A stretch of DNA of 64,000 bases from Bacteroidota bacterium (GTDB lineage: Bacteria > Bacteroidota > Bacteroidia > UKL13-3). The position numbers and the translations under genes were made by a program. Positions 8,101 through 16,324 of the stretch are shown here, piece by piece. The DNA lies in contig CANHVU010000002.1 in assembly GCA_947464275.1 (NCBI GenBank), positions 1 through 64,000 of the forward strand, in the 5' to 3' direction. A model generated the notes under the pieces. It did not search any database. It was given only the letters and a program-made list of their open reading frames with translations, and had not been told where the DNA came from. Each line of letters starts with the position of its first letter. Within the stretch, counting starts at the first letter, position 1.

Positions 8101-8971
8101 CTTTTCTAATTTTATTATTGCCAAAGTCAGCAATAAATAAATTACCTGAACTGTCAACAGTTACACCATGTGGATACCATAAATTAGCATCAGTAGCTGC
8201 ACCACCATCCCCTAAGTTACCCATTTTCCCATTTCCTGCCAACCTGTATATGATGCCTGTATTTAAATTAACTTTCCAGATTCTATGATTGAATGTTTCT
8301 ACAATGAATAAATTACCTGAATTATCAATGGCTAAATCATCAGGGGCAATACTAGTATTGATAGCATAATAGCCATACCCGCTAGATGTTCCATTTCCAG
8401 CTATAGTTGAAATAATTCCTGTACTAGCAGCTATTTTTCTGATTCTACCATTATAGGTATCTGCTATATATATATTTCCAGAAAGGTCAACTGCTACACT
8501 TGATGGATAGCTTAAAAAAGCAGCAGTGGCAGCAGCACCATCTCCCCCAAAACCACTTGTGCCATTTCCTGCTATGGTTGAAATGATACCTGTAATGGTA
8601 TTTATCTTTCTAATTCTATTATTGCCTAAGTCAGCAAAAAATAAATTACCTGAACTGTCCAAAGCTATACCACTTGGTTGATTTAATATTGCAGAAACTG
8701 CTAAATTACCATCACCTCCATAACCAATTGTTCCATTTCCTGCAATGGTTGACATGATACCTGTGCTAGCATTTACTTTTTTAATTCTGTGATCCACGGC
8801 AAAATATAAATTTCCAAATGCATCGACAGCTACGTTAGAAGGACGAATTACTGGTGAATTAATTGCTAGCAGGCCCTCAGTACTACCGCCACCTGCCACG
8901 GTAGTAATAATTTGACATTGGCTTGTTAAGTAGCATAAAATACTAAAGGTTACAAATAAAATTTTTTTCAT
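5111..8971 (-). CDS. Secreted NHL-repeat and PKD-domain protein with T9SS sorting domain
   Basis: The 1286-residue product is a surface or secreted protein. Domains in order: a signal peptide (hydrophobic stretch ending in SQCQ), twelve NHL-type repeats over about residues 20-690 with units such as GNLFIADFGNNKIRKVN, an Ig-like segment near 690-775, four PKD domains over about 780-1120, another beta-rich segment, and a T9SS type A C-terminal domain over about the last 75 residues. Twelve repeats could build two six-bladed propellers. PKD domains two and three are almost identical, which points to recent internal duplication. The T9SS domain implies Sec export followed by Por secretion. The ligand or activity is unknown; no catalytic motif is seen. 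Confidence 0.93.
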   Translation of the reverse strand: MKKILFVTFSILCYLTSQCQIITTVAGGGSTEGLLAINSPVIRPSNVAVDAFGNLYFAVDHRIKKVNASTGIMSTIAGNGTIGYGGDGNLAVSAILNQPSGIALDSSGNLFFADLGNNRIRKINTITGIISTIAGNGTSGFGGDGAAATAAFLSYPSSVAVDLSGNIYIADTYNGRIRKIAASTGIISTIAGNGTSSGYGYYAINTSIAPDDLAIDNSGNLFIVETFNHRIWKVNLNTGIIYRLAGNGKMGNLGDGGAATDANLWYPHGVTVDSSGNLFIADFGNNKIRKVNANTGIITTLGYSYISDSIASIVNPLGVTMNSSGDLYISSSTRIFKLSSSTGIVSALAGTGGTGGYAGDGSAANTSCLNNPNGIVVDTLGNLFIADFNNHRIRKVNANNGVITTIAGTGKQGYSGDSSNANIATFRNPISVALDRLGNLFITDQGNGRIRKVTASTGIISTVAGSGKFSYGGDGGAAAVAYINYPTCVTLDSSSNLLIAEGLNNRIRKVNASTGIISTVAGNGNNSTLGDSGPATAAFIKYPKGVSVDVSGNIYIADYFDHRIRKVNANTGIITTVAGNGESSEDGDGGPATAAKLFAPSSVAVDGLGNLYIASNNKIRKVNVVTGIISTVAGNGIPGFSGDGALAKDANLSDPTGLNFDKLGNLYIADFGNNRIRKIMYFNYIITSNQTICLGKNPDSLIANIPVGGNGTYNYTWLKSTTSAFSGFTAIPASNSINYKPTAITQNTWYRRYVVTGTQTDTSAAVLITVNQNPNPRVGFIINNSTQCLVGNNFSFTDTSSALSGTITRKWNLGTGVNDTSLQLNPNKVYASPNTYAVKLIITSNNGCKDSVTKTVTVITKPTTNFNINNISQCLKNNYFVFTNQSTLGFNYLWKFGNGDTSTITSPTYSYTNDGVKAVKLIVSDNNNCMDSITKTITIITKPATNFAINNISQCLKNNYFVFTNQSAPGFNYLWKFGNGDTATTVSPTYSYPIDGIKIVKLIVSDNNNNCIDSITKSIVVNPQPIAAFSINNPSQCLNGNNFLFTDNSSITSGTINRLWLFSNGDTSTNVSANKSYFTIGTFGVKLTVKSDKNCMDTLSKTVTVLPKIIIGNILGNTNPTSTINPYSYSVLNQANVTYGWIATNGTIQSGQGTNAISVVWSNGGAGSINAKITNTNNCSDTTNLAINLTKVGINDLAINSFSQIHFKPNPFSTNLEINFTSTTKESTKLIITDAIGKEVYVQNFPTNIGDNNIITEDLSTLRPGFYMATLANNNGQSKAFKVVKN
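5940..6420. repeat. Tandem duplication of a PKD-domain coding unit, about 240 bp
   Basis: The two halves (about 5940-6180 and 6181-6420) match almost base for base over long stretches, for example TTTCCATAAATAGTTAAAGC in each. They encode PKD domains two and three of the NHL-PKD protein. Confidence 0.8.
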
Positions 8972-8989
8972 TGGTTTGGTTGATACTCT

Positions 8990-9215
8990 TTACTCTTTAA
9001 TCACCTTTATACTTTGTTTATTCAAGCCATCAATGCTTAAAAAATACATGCCACTTTGAAGAGATTCAAGGTTTACAATGGTTTCATCTAAGTTAAGTTT
9101 TCCTGTAATAACTGTTTGTCCTACTAAGTTGGTGATGCTGTATTTTTTGCCTGTTAAATTGGTTTTGTTAGTAATAGTTATGCTAGCTTTGGTAGGATTT
9201 GGATATACTTTTAGT
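8990..9215 (-). pseudogene. Orphan T9SS sorting-domain fragment
   Basis: On the minus strand the frame reads LLKVYPNPTKASITI, then KYSITNLVGQTVITGKLNL, then LESLQSGMYFLSIDGLN and ends SIKVIKE with a stop at 8990. That is a complete type A T9SS C-terminal domain with no protein attached, because an in-frame stop codon lies just upstream of it. It sits 18 bases ahead of the start of the NHL-repeat gene. The simplest reading is that the body of a T9SS cargo gene was deleted and only its tail remains. Confidence 0.8.
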
Positions 9216-9348
9216 AGTTATGAGAACTTGATTATTAAGTTCTTGTCTGAGAGCTATCTAACCATACATTTATATTGAGCACAAGGGGATGATATACTCA
9301 CTAGCGGGATGTTAGAGAATGTGGGTTGATAACAAAAAATAATCAGCC
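9216..9348. other. Unassigned spacer
   Basis: No gene is recognised here. CTCACTAGCGGGAT at about 9298-9311 resembles the arm of the hairpin at 9349-9399, so part of the spacer may be a decayed copy of that repeat. Confidence 0.4.
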
Positions 9349-9399
9349 AGAGTCTTATCGCACTCACTAGCGGTACGCTAGTGAGTGCGATAAGACTCT
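9349..9399 (-). terminator. Perfect 24-bp hairpin at the stop codon of the PKD gene
   Basis: The two 24-base arms (9349-9372 and 9376-9399) match perfectly around the 3-base loop GTA. Each contains CGCACTCACTAGCG or its complement, so the stem is richer in G and C than the surroundings. The first base of the arm is the last base of the TAA stop codon. On the minus strand the hairpin is followed after a few bases by a T-rich tract, so it can act as a terminator. The stem is unusually long for that role. Confidence 0.7.
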
Positions 9400-12300
9400 T
9401 ACTTTTTTAGAATCTTAAAACATTTAGACTCGTCATTAGTTGAAATATTTACAAAATAAATTCCATTACTCAATTCTGCGATTTTTATTGTAAAATCTTT
9501 TGAGTTATTGGCTTCATATTCTTTTATTGTTTTACCACAAATATCAAGGATTGAAATTTTAGAATATTGTATTTCTTCAGAAAATGAAATATTTAATAGA
9601 TCACTTACAGGATTTGGAAATATTGTTAAATTGAAAAGCTTTTTAGATTGATAGATTCCTGTTTTAACAAAATCAAAGGGAGACGATGTGTTTTCGCATT
9701 GTTTATCATTTGTAGTTTTAACAGTATATGATCCACTTTGGTTTGCTAAAATCCCGTTTGTATTTTTACCATTTAATAAAACATTGTTTCTATACCATTG
9801 ATAAGTAGTATTTGTTGTAAAAGGACAAATTAATGAATCTGATTTCTGTATTATAGAGGCAACTGAAGGATTGTAAATTGCTAAACTCTGTATTAAAGTA
9901 TCTGCACATGCAAAAGAGTTTTTAACAATTAAAGTAATTCCTTTATTACCCCCAGTTGAAAAAGTTTTATTCGGCTGTTTTAAATTTGAAGAGGTGCCAT
10001 CTGAAAACTTCCAATTATACAACAAACCTGATGCTGAAGAAACATTTTGAAAAACTAACGGAGTATTAGGACAAACCGAACTAGTAGTAAAACTACTTAC
10101 TGGCCTTGGATTTATTGTGATTGTTTTATTTGTTGAAGGAAAGCAATATAAATTACCACTATTGTCATTGTTGTATTTATGTACTACTTTTAGTTGATAA
10201 ACACCGGAATCTTGTTTTAAAGAATTCCAAATTAAATAATTTGCAGTTTTGTCATACTTCATTACTAATTGATTGTCTTTATACCAAAAAGTAGAATCCG
10301 CATCAGTATTCATCTGCTGAAATATTTGTTGATTTCCAGCACAGAAAGTCAAATTCCCTGTGAAATCAGATATTGAAGCACTATTAGGCTTTATTAAAAA
10401 ATTTCTGCTATTTGGTAAAGATGTAGAACAACCATTTATCTTATTTACCTTAGTTCCTGTTATAACAGAAAGTTGATTTACATTTGTTGCATTTGAATAT
10501 TTTATTGTTGGACTACTAGTATTGACTCCTTTTATTACTGATCCATAAGTAACATTCCAAGTATAATTATAGTTGTTAGAATTAGAAGTTGTATCATATA
10601 CATTAAATTCAGTACTAGCACATATTTGAACCACAAAACCACTTGCATCTGTTGCAATCTTTGCTTTTATGTTTTCTCTTAAATAAACGTCTTTGGCTAT
10701 AATGGTATCTTTACAATAATTGTTATAAATCACCGCTCCAAATTGTCTTAATCCAATTCCTGCAAAATTAATATTTGTGCATGTATTTACACCATTGCTA
10801 CCTGTAGCTCCAGAAAATATTGTATCTTTTATTGGCAAAGGGCCCCAAACATATGTGTTGTTTTTTAAACCTGAAACTTGAGCAGAAAAATTAGTGTTGG
10901 CGCATATGGAATCAACTGAAGTTATTAAATTATTATACTTAACAAAATTTACACTTTTTGCCATTGAATCTATGCAGCCATTGGCATTGGTTAGTATCAG
11001 TTTTATATTGTATTGTCCAGTGTTACCAAATTCTTTTTTTAAAGTATCTCTGTTATAAGTTGATCCATCAGGTAATTTCCATAATATATCACTAATCGGC
11101 TCAAATTTTGTGAACCTTAAAACTAATTTACCGTTGCCACAATATCCAAACGTATCAAAATTTACTGTAGGGTTATTATATTTATTAAATCTTAAAGGGT
11201 TTCCAGCTTCTAAACAGGAGTTTGGTTGAATATGAAAAAGATTATAATATCCTTGGTTTTTTATAATAGTACTTTTTGTTGTATCACCATTTGACCAAAC
11301 TGTATTTTTTGTTTCAGAAGTCGTTAAAACGATTGAATCGTTTGGACATAATGCTATTTTGCTTGATGTATTTATTGATAACAAACTACTACTTCCACAA
11401 ATATTATTTCCTATTTTAGCTATGAAACTATTTCTTTGAGTTGAAGTACCTGTTTTTAAAATATTAATGTTATCGGTAATAAACTTGAGTGTATCGGTAA
11501 TAAAAAATGAATTGAAATAAATATTACCCGCATTATCTTTTGTTAATTTCAAACCAGCATTATTATAGTCTATACTTCGTGCCCATGCTTCAGTATTGTT
11601 ACTATTTAATTTTAAAAGTAAAATACGATTATTGGAAACATTATTAATTTTCGGATTGTAATAAGTTTGATTTGAAAAAACAATAGTGTCATTATCCCAA
11701 ATTTGAGTAGCAATATAAATATTACCTGAATTGTCACATTCTATTGCTCCATTTTTGTATAATACATCTACTTTACTATTTATTTTTTTAGCAATTTTCA
11801 AATTTCCTTTGTAGTCAAACTTTAATACAAAACAATTAGATTTTCCTATTAATGTTGCACTATTGTTAATATAAAGAGTATCTTCATAATTACCTATACA
11901 ATATGTATTACCAGCTATATCTGTTTTCAAATCGATAAACGACATAGATCCATTTGCTTTACCATAAAAATGATGATACCATTGAATTTCACCCAAGTAA
12001 TTATATTTTATTAAAATACAATCAGTATTGCCTTTTACATTAACATTATTGATTAATGTAGAATTTCCCCTAAATTTATAAGTGACATAATAATTTCCAA
12101 CTTGATCTGCTTCCATATTAATTCCTTGACTATAAGTTGACGGAGTGCCTAAAAGACTATTTGATTTCAAGCTTCCCGAAGTGTCTAAACTATATATCCT
12201 TGGTCTATATGAATTACCTATTCTATTTGTTAAAACATATAAATTATTAGCGTTGGTAACAGCAATTGATATGCCTTCAGCATCGGAACCATTTTCATTA

Positions 12301-12785
12301 AAATTAGTTGCCCACCTGAATACACCATTGGTGTTTAACTTTAAGGCAAATGGTGAACTACTGTATGAAAATATTCCTCCTAAATAACTAACAGTTATAC
12401 TTCCGAAATTATTTGTGCTAGTAATATTTCCTGTTGCATATAGTTGTTTGTCAGGTCCAAAAATTATTTTATTAACTACCCCTTCTCCATTTCCTCTAAC
12501 AGCCCATTTAAAACTAGTATCAGCACCATATTTTAATATAATTGGGCTTCCAAATGGTGCATAAAAACTAGTACTGCCGTTATTGAATTGACCTTTTAAT
12601 AATCCTGCAATATAAATATTTCCAGAATCGTCTAAACAAACTGAATAACTCGTAATTCCTGGAGCATATTGTTTAACCCAATCTATTGGAGTTGATTGAG
12701 AAAAAGATTTTGTTATAAAAACTATTGAAACAAATACCATTAAGAATGTTTTGTTTAAAAAATCGATTATAATTTTATTTTTCAT
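9399..12785 (-). CDS. Large secreted protein with beta-propeller-like N-terminus, PKD domain and T9SS sorting domain
   Basis: The 1128-residue product has a signal peptide (ending near TKSFSQ). The first 450 residues carry repeats such as SGNIYIAGLL, AGNTYCIGNY and SGNIYIATQIW, resembling SBBP or propeller-type repeats. A run of Ig-like and PKD-like segments follows, including LLYNWKFSDGTSSN near residue 925. The C-terminus is a T9SS type A domain with LTIFPNPVSDLLNISF and a GIYFVNIS strand. It is probably a cell-surface or secreted adhesion-type protein, but no activity can be assigned. It neighbours another T9SS cargo gene and an orphan T9SS domain in the same orientation. It ends in a long perfect hairpin. 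Confidence 0.9.
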   Translation of the reverse strand: MKNKIIIDFLNKTFLMVFVSIVFITKSFSQSTPIDWVKQYAPGITSYSVCLDDSGNIYIAGLLKGQFNNGSTSFYAPFGSPIILKYGADTSFKWAVRGNGEGVVNKIIFGPDKQLYATGNITSTNNFGSITVSYLGGIFSYSSSPFALKLNTNGVFRWATNFNENGSDAEGISIAVTNANNLYVLTNRIGNSYRPRIYSLDTSGSLKSNSLLGTPSTYSQGINMEADQVGNYYVTYKFRGNSTLINNVNVKGNTDCILIKYNYLGEIQWYHHFYGKANGSMSFIDLKTDIAGNTYCIGNYEDTLYINNSATLIGKSNCFVLKFDYKGNLKIAKKINSKVDVLYKNGAIECDNSGNIYIATQIWDNDTIVFSNQTYYNPKINNVSNNRILLLKLNSNNTEAWARSIDYNNAGLKLTKDNAGNIYFNSFFITDTLKFITDNINILKTGTSTQRNSFIAKIGNNICGSSSLLSINTSSKIALCPNDSIVLTTSETKNTVWSNGDTTKSTIIKNQGYYNLFHIQPNSCLEAGNPLRFNKYNNPTVNFDTFGYCGNGKLVLRFTKFEPISDILWKLPDGSTYNRDTLKKEFGNTGQYNIKLILTNANGCIDSMAKSVNFVKYNNLITSVDSICANTNFSAQVSGLKNNTYVWGPLPIKDTIFSGATGSNGVNTCTNINFAGIGLRQFGAVIYNNYCKDTIIAKDVYLRENIKAKIATDASGFVVQICASTEFNVYDTTSNSNNYNYTWNVTYGSVIKGVNTSSPTIKYSNATNVNQLSVITGTKVNKINGCSTSLPNSRNFLIKPNSASISDFTGNLTFCAGNQQIFQQMNTDADSTFWYKDNQLVMKYDKTANYLIWNSLKQDSGVYQLKVVHKYNNDNSGNLYCFPSTNKTITINPRPVSSFTTSSVCPNTPLVFQNVSSASGLLYNWKFSDGTSSNLKQPNKTFSTGGNKGITLIVKNSFACADTLIQSLAIYNPSVASIIQKSDSLICPFTTNTTYQWYRNNVLLNGKNTNGILANQSGSYTVKTTNDKQCENTSSPFDFVKTGIYQSKKLFNLTIFPNPVSDLLNISFSEEIQYSKISILDICGKTIKEYEANNSKDFTIKIAELSNGIYFVNISTNDESKCFKILKK

Positions 12786-12868
12786 TCCTCAAATAAAGAA
12801 ATAATTATCTAAAAAACATAACATTAGTTCGCTTTACTTTGGTATTTTTAATGAATAGTTTAGTTGTC

Positions 12869-13110
12869 CCAGCCAGTGCGGTTTTGCAATGCGCATTTAA
12901 TACTATAAGCATTTGTAATGCGAAAATATTATTCCTGTTAAAATAGTAGTTCAATGGTTAGTTTGGTAAAATCGGATTACAAATCCTCACAGTAAAGGGT
13001 TCGGATTGCAAATCCGAACCAGCGGACCTTTTAGTACCAGCCAGTGCGGTTTTGTAAACCGCACTTAACTACTATAAGCATCTATAATGCGAAAAATATT
13101 ATTCCTATTA
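12869..13110. repeat. Left REP block of the RAYT island
   Basis: The block holds three palindromes: a degenerate one at 12876-12896, GGTTCGGATT/AATCCGAACC at 12998-13020, and AGTGCGGTTT/AAACCGCACT at 13043-13065. The latter two have 10-bp stems and 3-base loops. The segment 12869-13034 is repeated almost exactly at 13729-13895. The tail TATAATGCGAAAA plus TATTATTCC also recurs. No gene is present between 12786 and 13123. Confidence 0.88.
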
Positions 13111-13123
13111 ATATATTTGCTTT

Positions 13124-13669
13124 ATGTCACTAAAAACAATAACTGATAAAGAAGGGATTTATTTCCTAACATCAACTGTTGTTGATTGGGTTGATGTATT
13201 TACACGCCCAGTTTATCGCTATATAATTATTGATTCGTTAAAGCATTGTATAAATGAAAAAGGATTGGAATTATATGCATGGGTTATTATGTCTAATCAT
13301 ATACATTTGGTTGCAGCTTCAAAACAGGGTTTTGATTTGAGTGATACAATGCGTGATTTTAAAAAATATACTAGCAAACAAATCACCGCAGCAATTTTAA
13401 CCGAAAATGAAAGCAGAAAAGATTGGATGATAAATAGGTTTGAATATGCAGGAAAAAATGATAAGAAAATAAAAAACTATAAGTTTTGGCAAGATGGAAA
13501 TGAAGCTAAACCGATTTATAGTTTTGAGTTTTTAAAACAAAAAATAGATTATATTCATAATAATCCAATTAAAGCAGAAATAGTTGAATATGCTGATCAA
13601 TACAAATTTAGTTCAGCAATTGATTATGCTGGTGGGAAAGGTTTACTTAAAGTAATATTGGCATGGTAA
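13124..13669 (+). CDS. REP-associated tyrosine transposase (RAYT, IS200-like Y1 superfamily)
   Basis: The 181-residue product is a single-strand DNA nuclease of the TnpA-REP/RAYT type, which nicks and joins at REP hairpins. Catalytic elements are visible: the HUH metal-binding motif His59-Ile-His61 in WVIMSNHIHLVA, and the nucleophile Tyr143 in DYIHNNPIKAEIV. The length fits a RAYT rather than the shorter IS200 TnpA. The gene appears intact and is enclosed by palindromic REP elements on both sides, which are the expected substrates. RAYTs are usually single-copy, vertically inherited genes. Whether this one is active cannot be seen. Confidence 0.93.
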   Translation: MSLKTITDKEGIYFLTSTVVDWVDVFTRPVYRYIIIDSLKHCINEKGLELYAWVIMSNHIHLVAASKQGFDLSDTMRDFKKYTSKQITAAILTENESRKDWMINRFEYAGKNDKKIKNYKFWQDGNEAKPIYSFEFLKQKIDYIHNNPIKAEIVEYADQYKFSSAIDYAGGKGLLKVILAW

Positions 13670-13670
13670 A

Positions 13671-13895
13671 AAGTGGATTGCAAATCCTTTTAGTAAAGGG
13701 TTCGGATTGCAAATCCGAACCAGCGGAACCAGCCAGTGCGGTTTTGCAAACCGCACTTTACTACTATTAGCATTTGTAATGCGAAAATATTATTCCTGTT
13801 AAAATATTAGTTCAATGGTTAGTTTGGTAAAATCGGATTACAAATCCTCATAGTAAAGGGTTTGGATTGCAAATCCGAACCAGCGGACCTTTTAG
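13671..13895. repeat. Right REP block of the RAYT island
   Basis: Palindromes are seen at 13699-13721 (GGTTCGGATT/AATCCGAACC), 13735-13757 (AGTGCGGTTT/AAACCGCACT) and 13859-13881 (a one-base variant of the first). The segment 13729-13895 is the second copy of the direct repeat at 12869-13034. Confidence 0.88.
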
Positions 13896-13920
13896 GAATT
13901 ATGGTAGTCTTTGTTCTTAA

Positions 13921-14961
13921 TTAAAGCCACTTAAGTTTTGGAATTAAATTGTAAAATCTATATCCAAAATTAAAACCCAAACTGGTTGATTGGTTGGCTA
14001 CAAAATTAGGGTAGCCAAAGCTGTTAAGGGAACCATCGTATATTAAAAAAATATTCCAAAAATATTTGTTCCCATTTCTTCCTACTGAAAGTTTAGCATG
14101 GGTGTCAAATTCGTAACTTAAACCGGTTTGTTCCTTAAGATTACTATTAATTTTGTATGTTGCTACTCCTAAACCTAAAAACGCTGATGGTGAAATGAAC
14201 CAAGTGCCACCTTTAAAGCAAAAATTATAAGCATAACCTGGTCTAAAATTTAAATGCCAAAGTCTTAAAAAATTCATGCCAGTCAATTCACCATAATTTT
14301 TTGCATTGTCAATATTGGTAGGAATGACGGATGAGTCAGCTTTCATTGACCTATAACCTAAACCACACATAATTAAAATAGAACCTGACGATTTTCGTTG
14401 AAACTCAGCCATGGAAAGGGCACTGCGGTAAGAGAATTTTTTGTAATTTACGTTGTAAAATAAATTTAAACCGTGTGCTTGAATATTTGCATCGGGTCTA
14501 ATTGATAAATTGGTATCTGCACCTAACGTGCGATAAGCGCCAACAAACGAGCGAGAGTATACTTCTCCACCGCCCCAAGATTGGTAATAACTAAATGAGA
14601 AATCGTAATAATTGGTTCTTCCAAATTTTCTTTCATTACCATTGGTACGCGGAACCTGCACTCCAAAAGCCACTGTTACATATTTTAATCCAAGGCTCAA
14701 GCCAGTTTGTAAACTTATATTAGGCGATAACTTAATCAGTTCTGTGGAGTTTGAAAATCGAGGCGGATTGATAAAAAAATCGAATTTATTAAGCCAAGTA
14801 TTAAATTGAATATTATAAGGGCGTTCAAACTGAACTATGTAGTTGGTATCTTTTTGTGAATAGGCCTGATGAAAGTTTAAAACAAAAAATACTATTAAAT
14901 AATAAACCAATCTATTAGGTTTAATATCAAGTATAAATTGAGTTTTAAAATGCAATTTCAT
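13921..14961 (-). CDS. Predicted outer-membrane beta-barrel protein, unknown function
   Basis: The family is not recognised. The 346-residue product has an N-terminal hydrophobic signal (YLIVFFVLNFHQAYSQ) and then alternating strands rich in Tyr, Phe and Gly, ending in LGFNFGYRFYNLIPKLKWL, which suits an outer-membrane barrel. It lies 23 bases downstream of lptB on the same strand, so the two are probably co-transcribed. That linkage hints at an envelope role, but it is not evidence of a direct link to lipopolysaccharide transport. The 3' side borders the REP block. Confidence 0.7.
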   Translation of the reverse strand: MKLHFKTQFILDIKPNRLVYYLIVFFVLNFHQAYSQKDTNYIVQFERPYNIQFNTWLNKFDFFINPPRFSNSTELIKLSPNISLQTGLSLGLKYVTVAFGVQVPRTNGNERKFGRTNYYDFSFSYYQSWGGGEVYSRSFVGAYRTLGADTNLSIRPDANIQAHGLNLFYNVNYKKFSYRSALSMAEFQRKSSGSILIMCGLGYRSMKADSSVIPTNIDNAKNYGELTGMNFLRLWHLNFRPGYAYNFCFKGGTWFISPSAFLGLGVATYKINSNLKEQTGLSYEFDTHAKLSVGRNGNKYFWNIFLIYDGSLNSFGYPNFVANQSTSLGFNFGYRFYNLIPKLKWL

Positions 14962-14984
14962 TAGGTCTGAATTTTGTTTTGGAC

Positions 14985-15707
14985 TTATCTTAACACAAAG
15001 TTTTGTCCTAAATAAACTCGTCTTACCATTTCATCATCAGCTAACTCTTGGCCTGTTCCGGCTTTTAATATTTTGCCTTCAAAAAGCAAATATGCCCTAT
15101 CAACTATCGAAAGTGTTTCATGTACATTGTGGTCTGTTACTAAAATGCCAATGTTTTTATGTTTTAGTTTGGCCACAATTACTTGAATATCTTCTACAGC
15201 AATAGGGTCAATTCCAGCAAAAGGTTCATCCAAAAGAATAAATTTTGGATTTACAGCAAGTGCACGCGCTATTTCAGTTCTTCTTCTTTCGCCACCGCTT
15301 AATACATTTCCCATGCTTTTACGTACCTTATGTAAAGTAAACTCATCAATAAGTGATTCTAGTTTATCACGTTGTTCTTCCTTACTCATGTCAGTAAGTT
15401 CCATTACGGCTTTGATATTATCTTCTACACTTAAGGTCCTAAATATACTAGCCTCTTGAGGTAAATAACCTAAGCCTTTTTGCGCCCTTTTATACATTGG
15501 CATGGCAGTTAAATCCTCATTATCAAGGGTAACAGTTCCCGAATCAGGTTTGATTAAACCAACAGTCATATAAAAAGTAGTTGTTTTTCCAGCACCATTT
15601 GGTCCAAGTAAACCAACACATTCGCCTTGTTCTACTTCTATTGAAACATGATCAACTACTGTTCTTTTTTTATATCTTTTTACTAAATTATGGCTTTCTA
15701 ATTTCAT
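14985..15707 (-). CDS. lptB: LPS export ABC transporter ATP-binding protein LptB
   Basis: LptB is the ATPase that drives lipopolysaccharide extraction from the inner membrane with LptF and LptG. The 240-residue product has Walker [10 protein letters not shown] at residues 35-43, the Q-loop region [19 protein letters not shown], the signature [15 protein letters not shown], Walker [13 protein letters not shown] and the switch histidine in [21 protein letters not shown] and LSGGERRR are typical of LptB rather than of other ABC ATPases. It starts an apparent two-gene unit with the downstream barrel gene. The LptA-like partner in this window is the OstA-like gene at 28857. Confidence 0.96.
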   Translation of the reverse strand: MKLESHNLVKRYKKRTVVDHVSIEVEQGECVGLLGPNGAGKTTTFYMTVGLIKPDSGTVTLDNEDLTAMPMYKRAQKGLGYLPQEASIFRTLSVEDNIKAVMELTDMSKEEQRDKLESLIDEFTLHKVRKSMGNVLSGGERRRTEIARALAVNPKFILLDEPFAGIDPIAVEDIQVIVAKLKHKNIGILVTDHNVHETLSIVDRAYLLFEGKILKAGTGQELADDEMVRRVYLGQNFVLR

Positions 15708-15851
15708 GGTATTTAAGCGAATCGGGAAACAACTAGGTTTGCAATAATAATGCCATTATTATATATTTTTTTAATATTTTTATTGGCAAAACTTGTAATT
15801 TGACAAAAGGTGTTTTTGTATTTACTTAATTTTTTAAAGGTAAATTCTTTA

Positions 15852-16188
15852 TTATTCAATTTCCTTTTTAGCAACAAAACCCTGCTTTCCTCCTAAAATA
15901 TCAAAATATAACCAAAAATCAGAGGCTAAGCTATATAATGGATATTGGAAAGTGGCAGGTTTGTTTTTTTCAAAAAAGAAATGACCTATCCAAGCAAAGC
16001 CATATCCAACTATGGGGCATAAAATCATAAATGAAATTTTATGAAATTTTATGAAATAAAAATGCGCCAAAAAATACAAAGAAAAATAGGCTAGTGCCTA
16101 CAAAATGAAGTATTCGGCTAGTTGTGTTTTGATGTTGACTAAGGTAAAAAGGATAAAATTCTTTTAAGGATGTATATTTTTTTTCCAT
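15852..16188 (-). pseudogene. Mpo1-like (DUF962) membrane protein gene frameshifted by a 10-bp duplication
   Basis: From an ATG at 16188 the frame reads MEKKYTSLKEFYPFYLSQHQ, then RILHFVGTSLFFFVFFGA and stops after HKIS. A second frame continues with SFMILCPIVGYGFAWIGHFF, FEKNKPATFQYPLYSLASDF and ends at 15852. Together these form a complete small Mpo1/YGL010w-like protein of about 110 residues; characterised relatives are fatty-acid dioxygenases. The break lies in ATGAAATTTT repeated at 16031-16040 and 16041-16050, followed by a partial third unit. Removing one 10-base unit restores one continuous frame, so slippage made the shift. The state might be reversible. The downstream frame could also start alone at 16079, but it would lack the N-terminal conserved part. 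Confidence 0.83.
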
Positions 16189-16324
16189 GTTATAAATGCT
16201 TGTGCAACAATAAAACTAAAAATGAATAATATTAGTTGACTAATTTATTAATTGAAATTTGATTTTGATTTTGAATAAAAAACTTAAATTGCTGCCATAA
16301 AATTAATAAAAATATTTTTAAAAA

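Noticed and set aside
6954-8288. Several plus-strand open frames of 65-114 codons across the NHL gene
   Set aside because: They repeat with the same period as the NHL units on the other strand and have no independent start signals or family features.
12998-13020. GGTTCGGATTGCAAATCCG-like stretches look like a tRNA T-arm
   Set aside because: No acceptor stem, D-arm or anticodon arm fits around them, and the same palindrome occurs at 13699 and 13859; they are REP hairpins.
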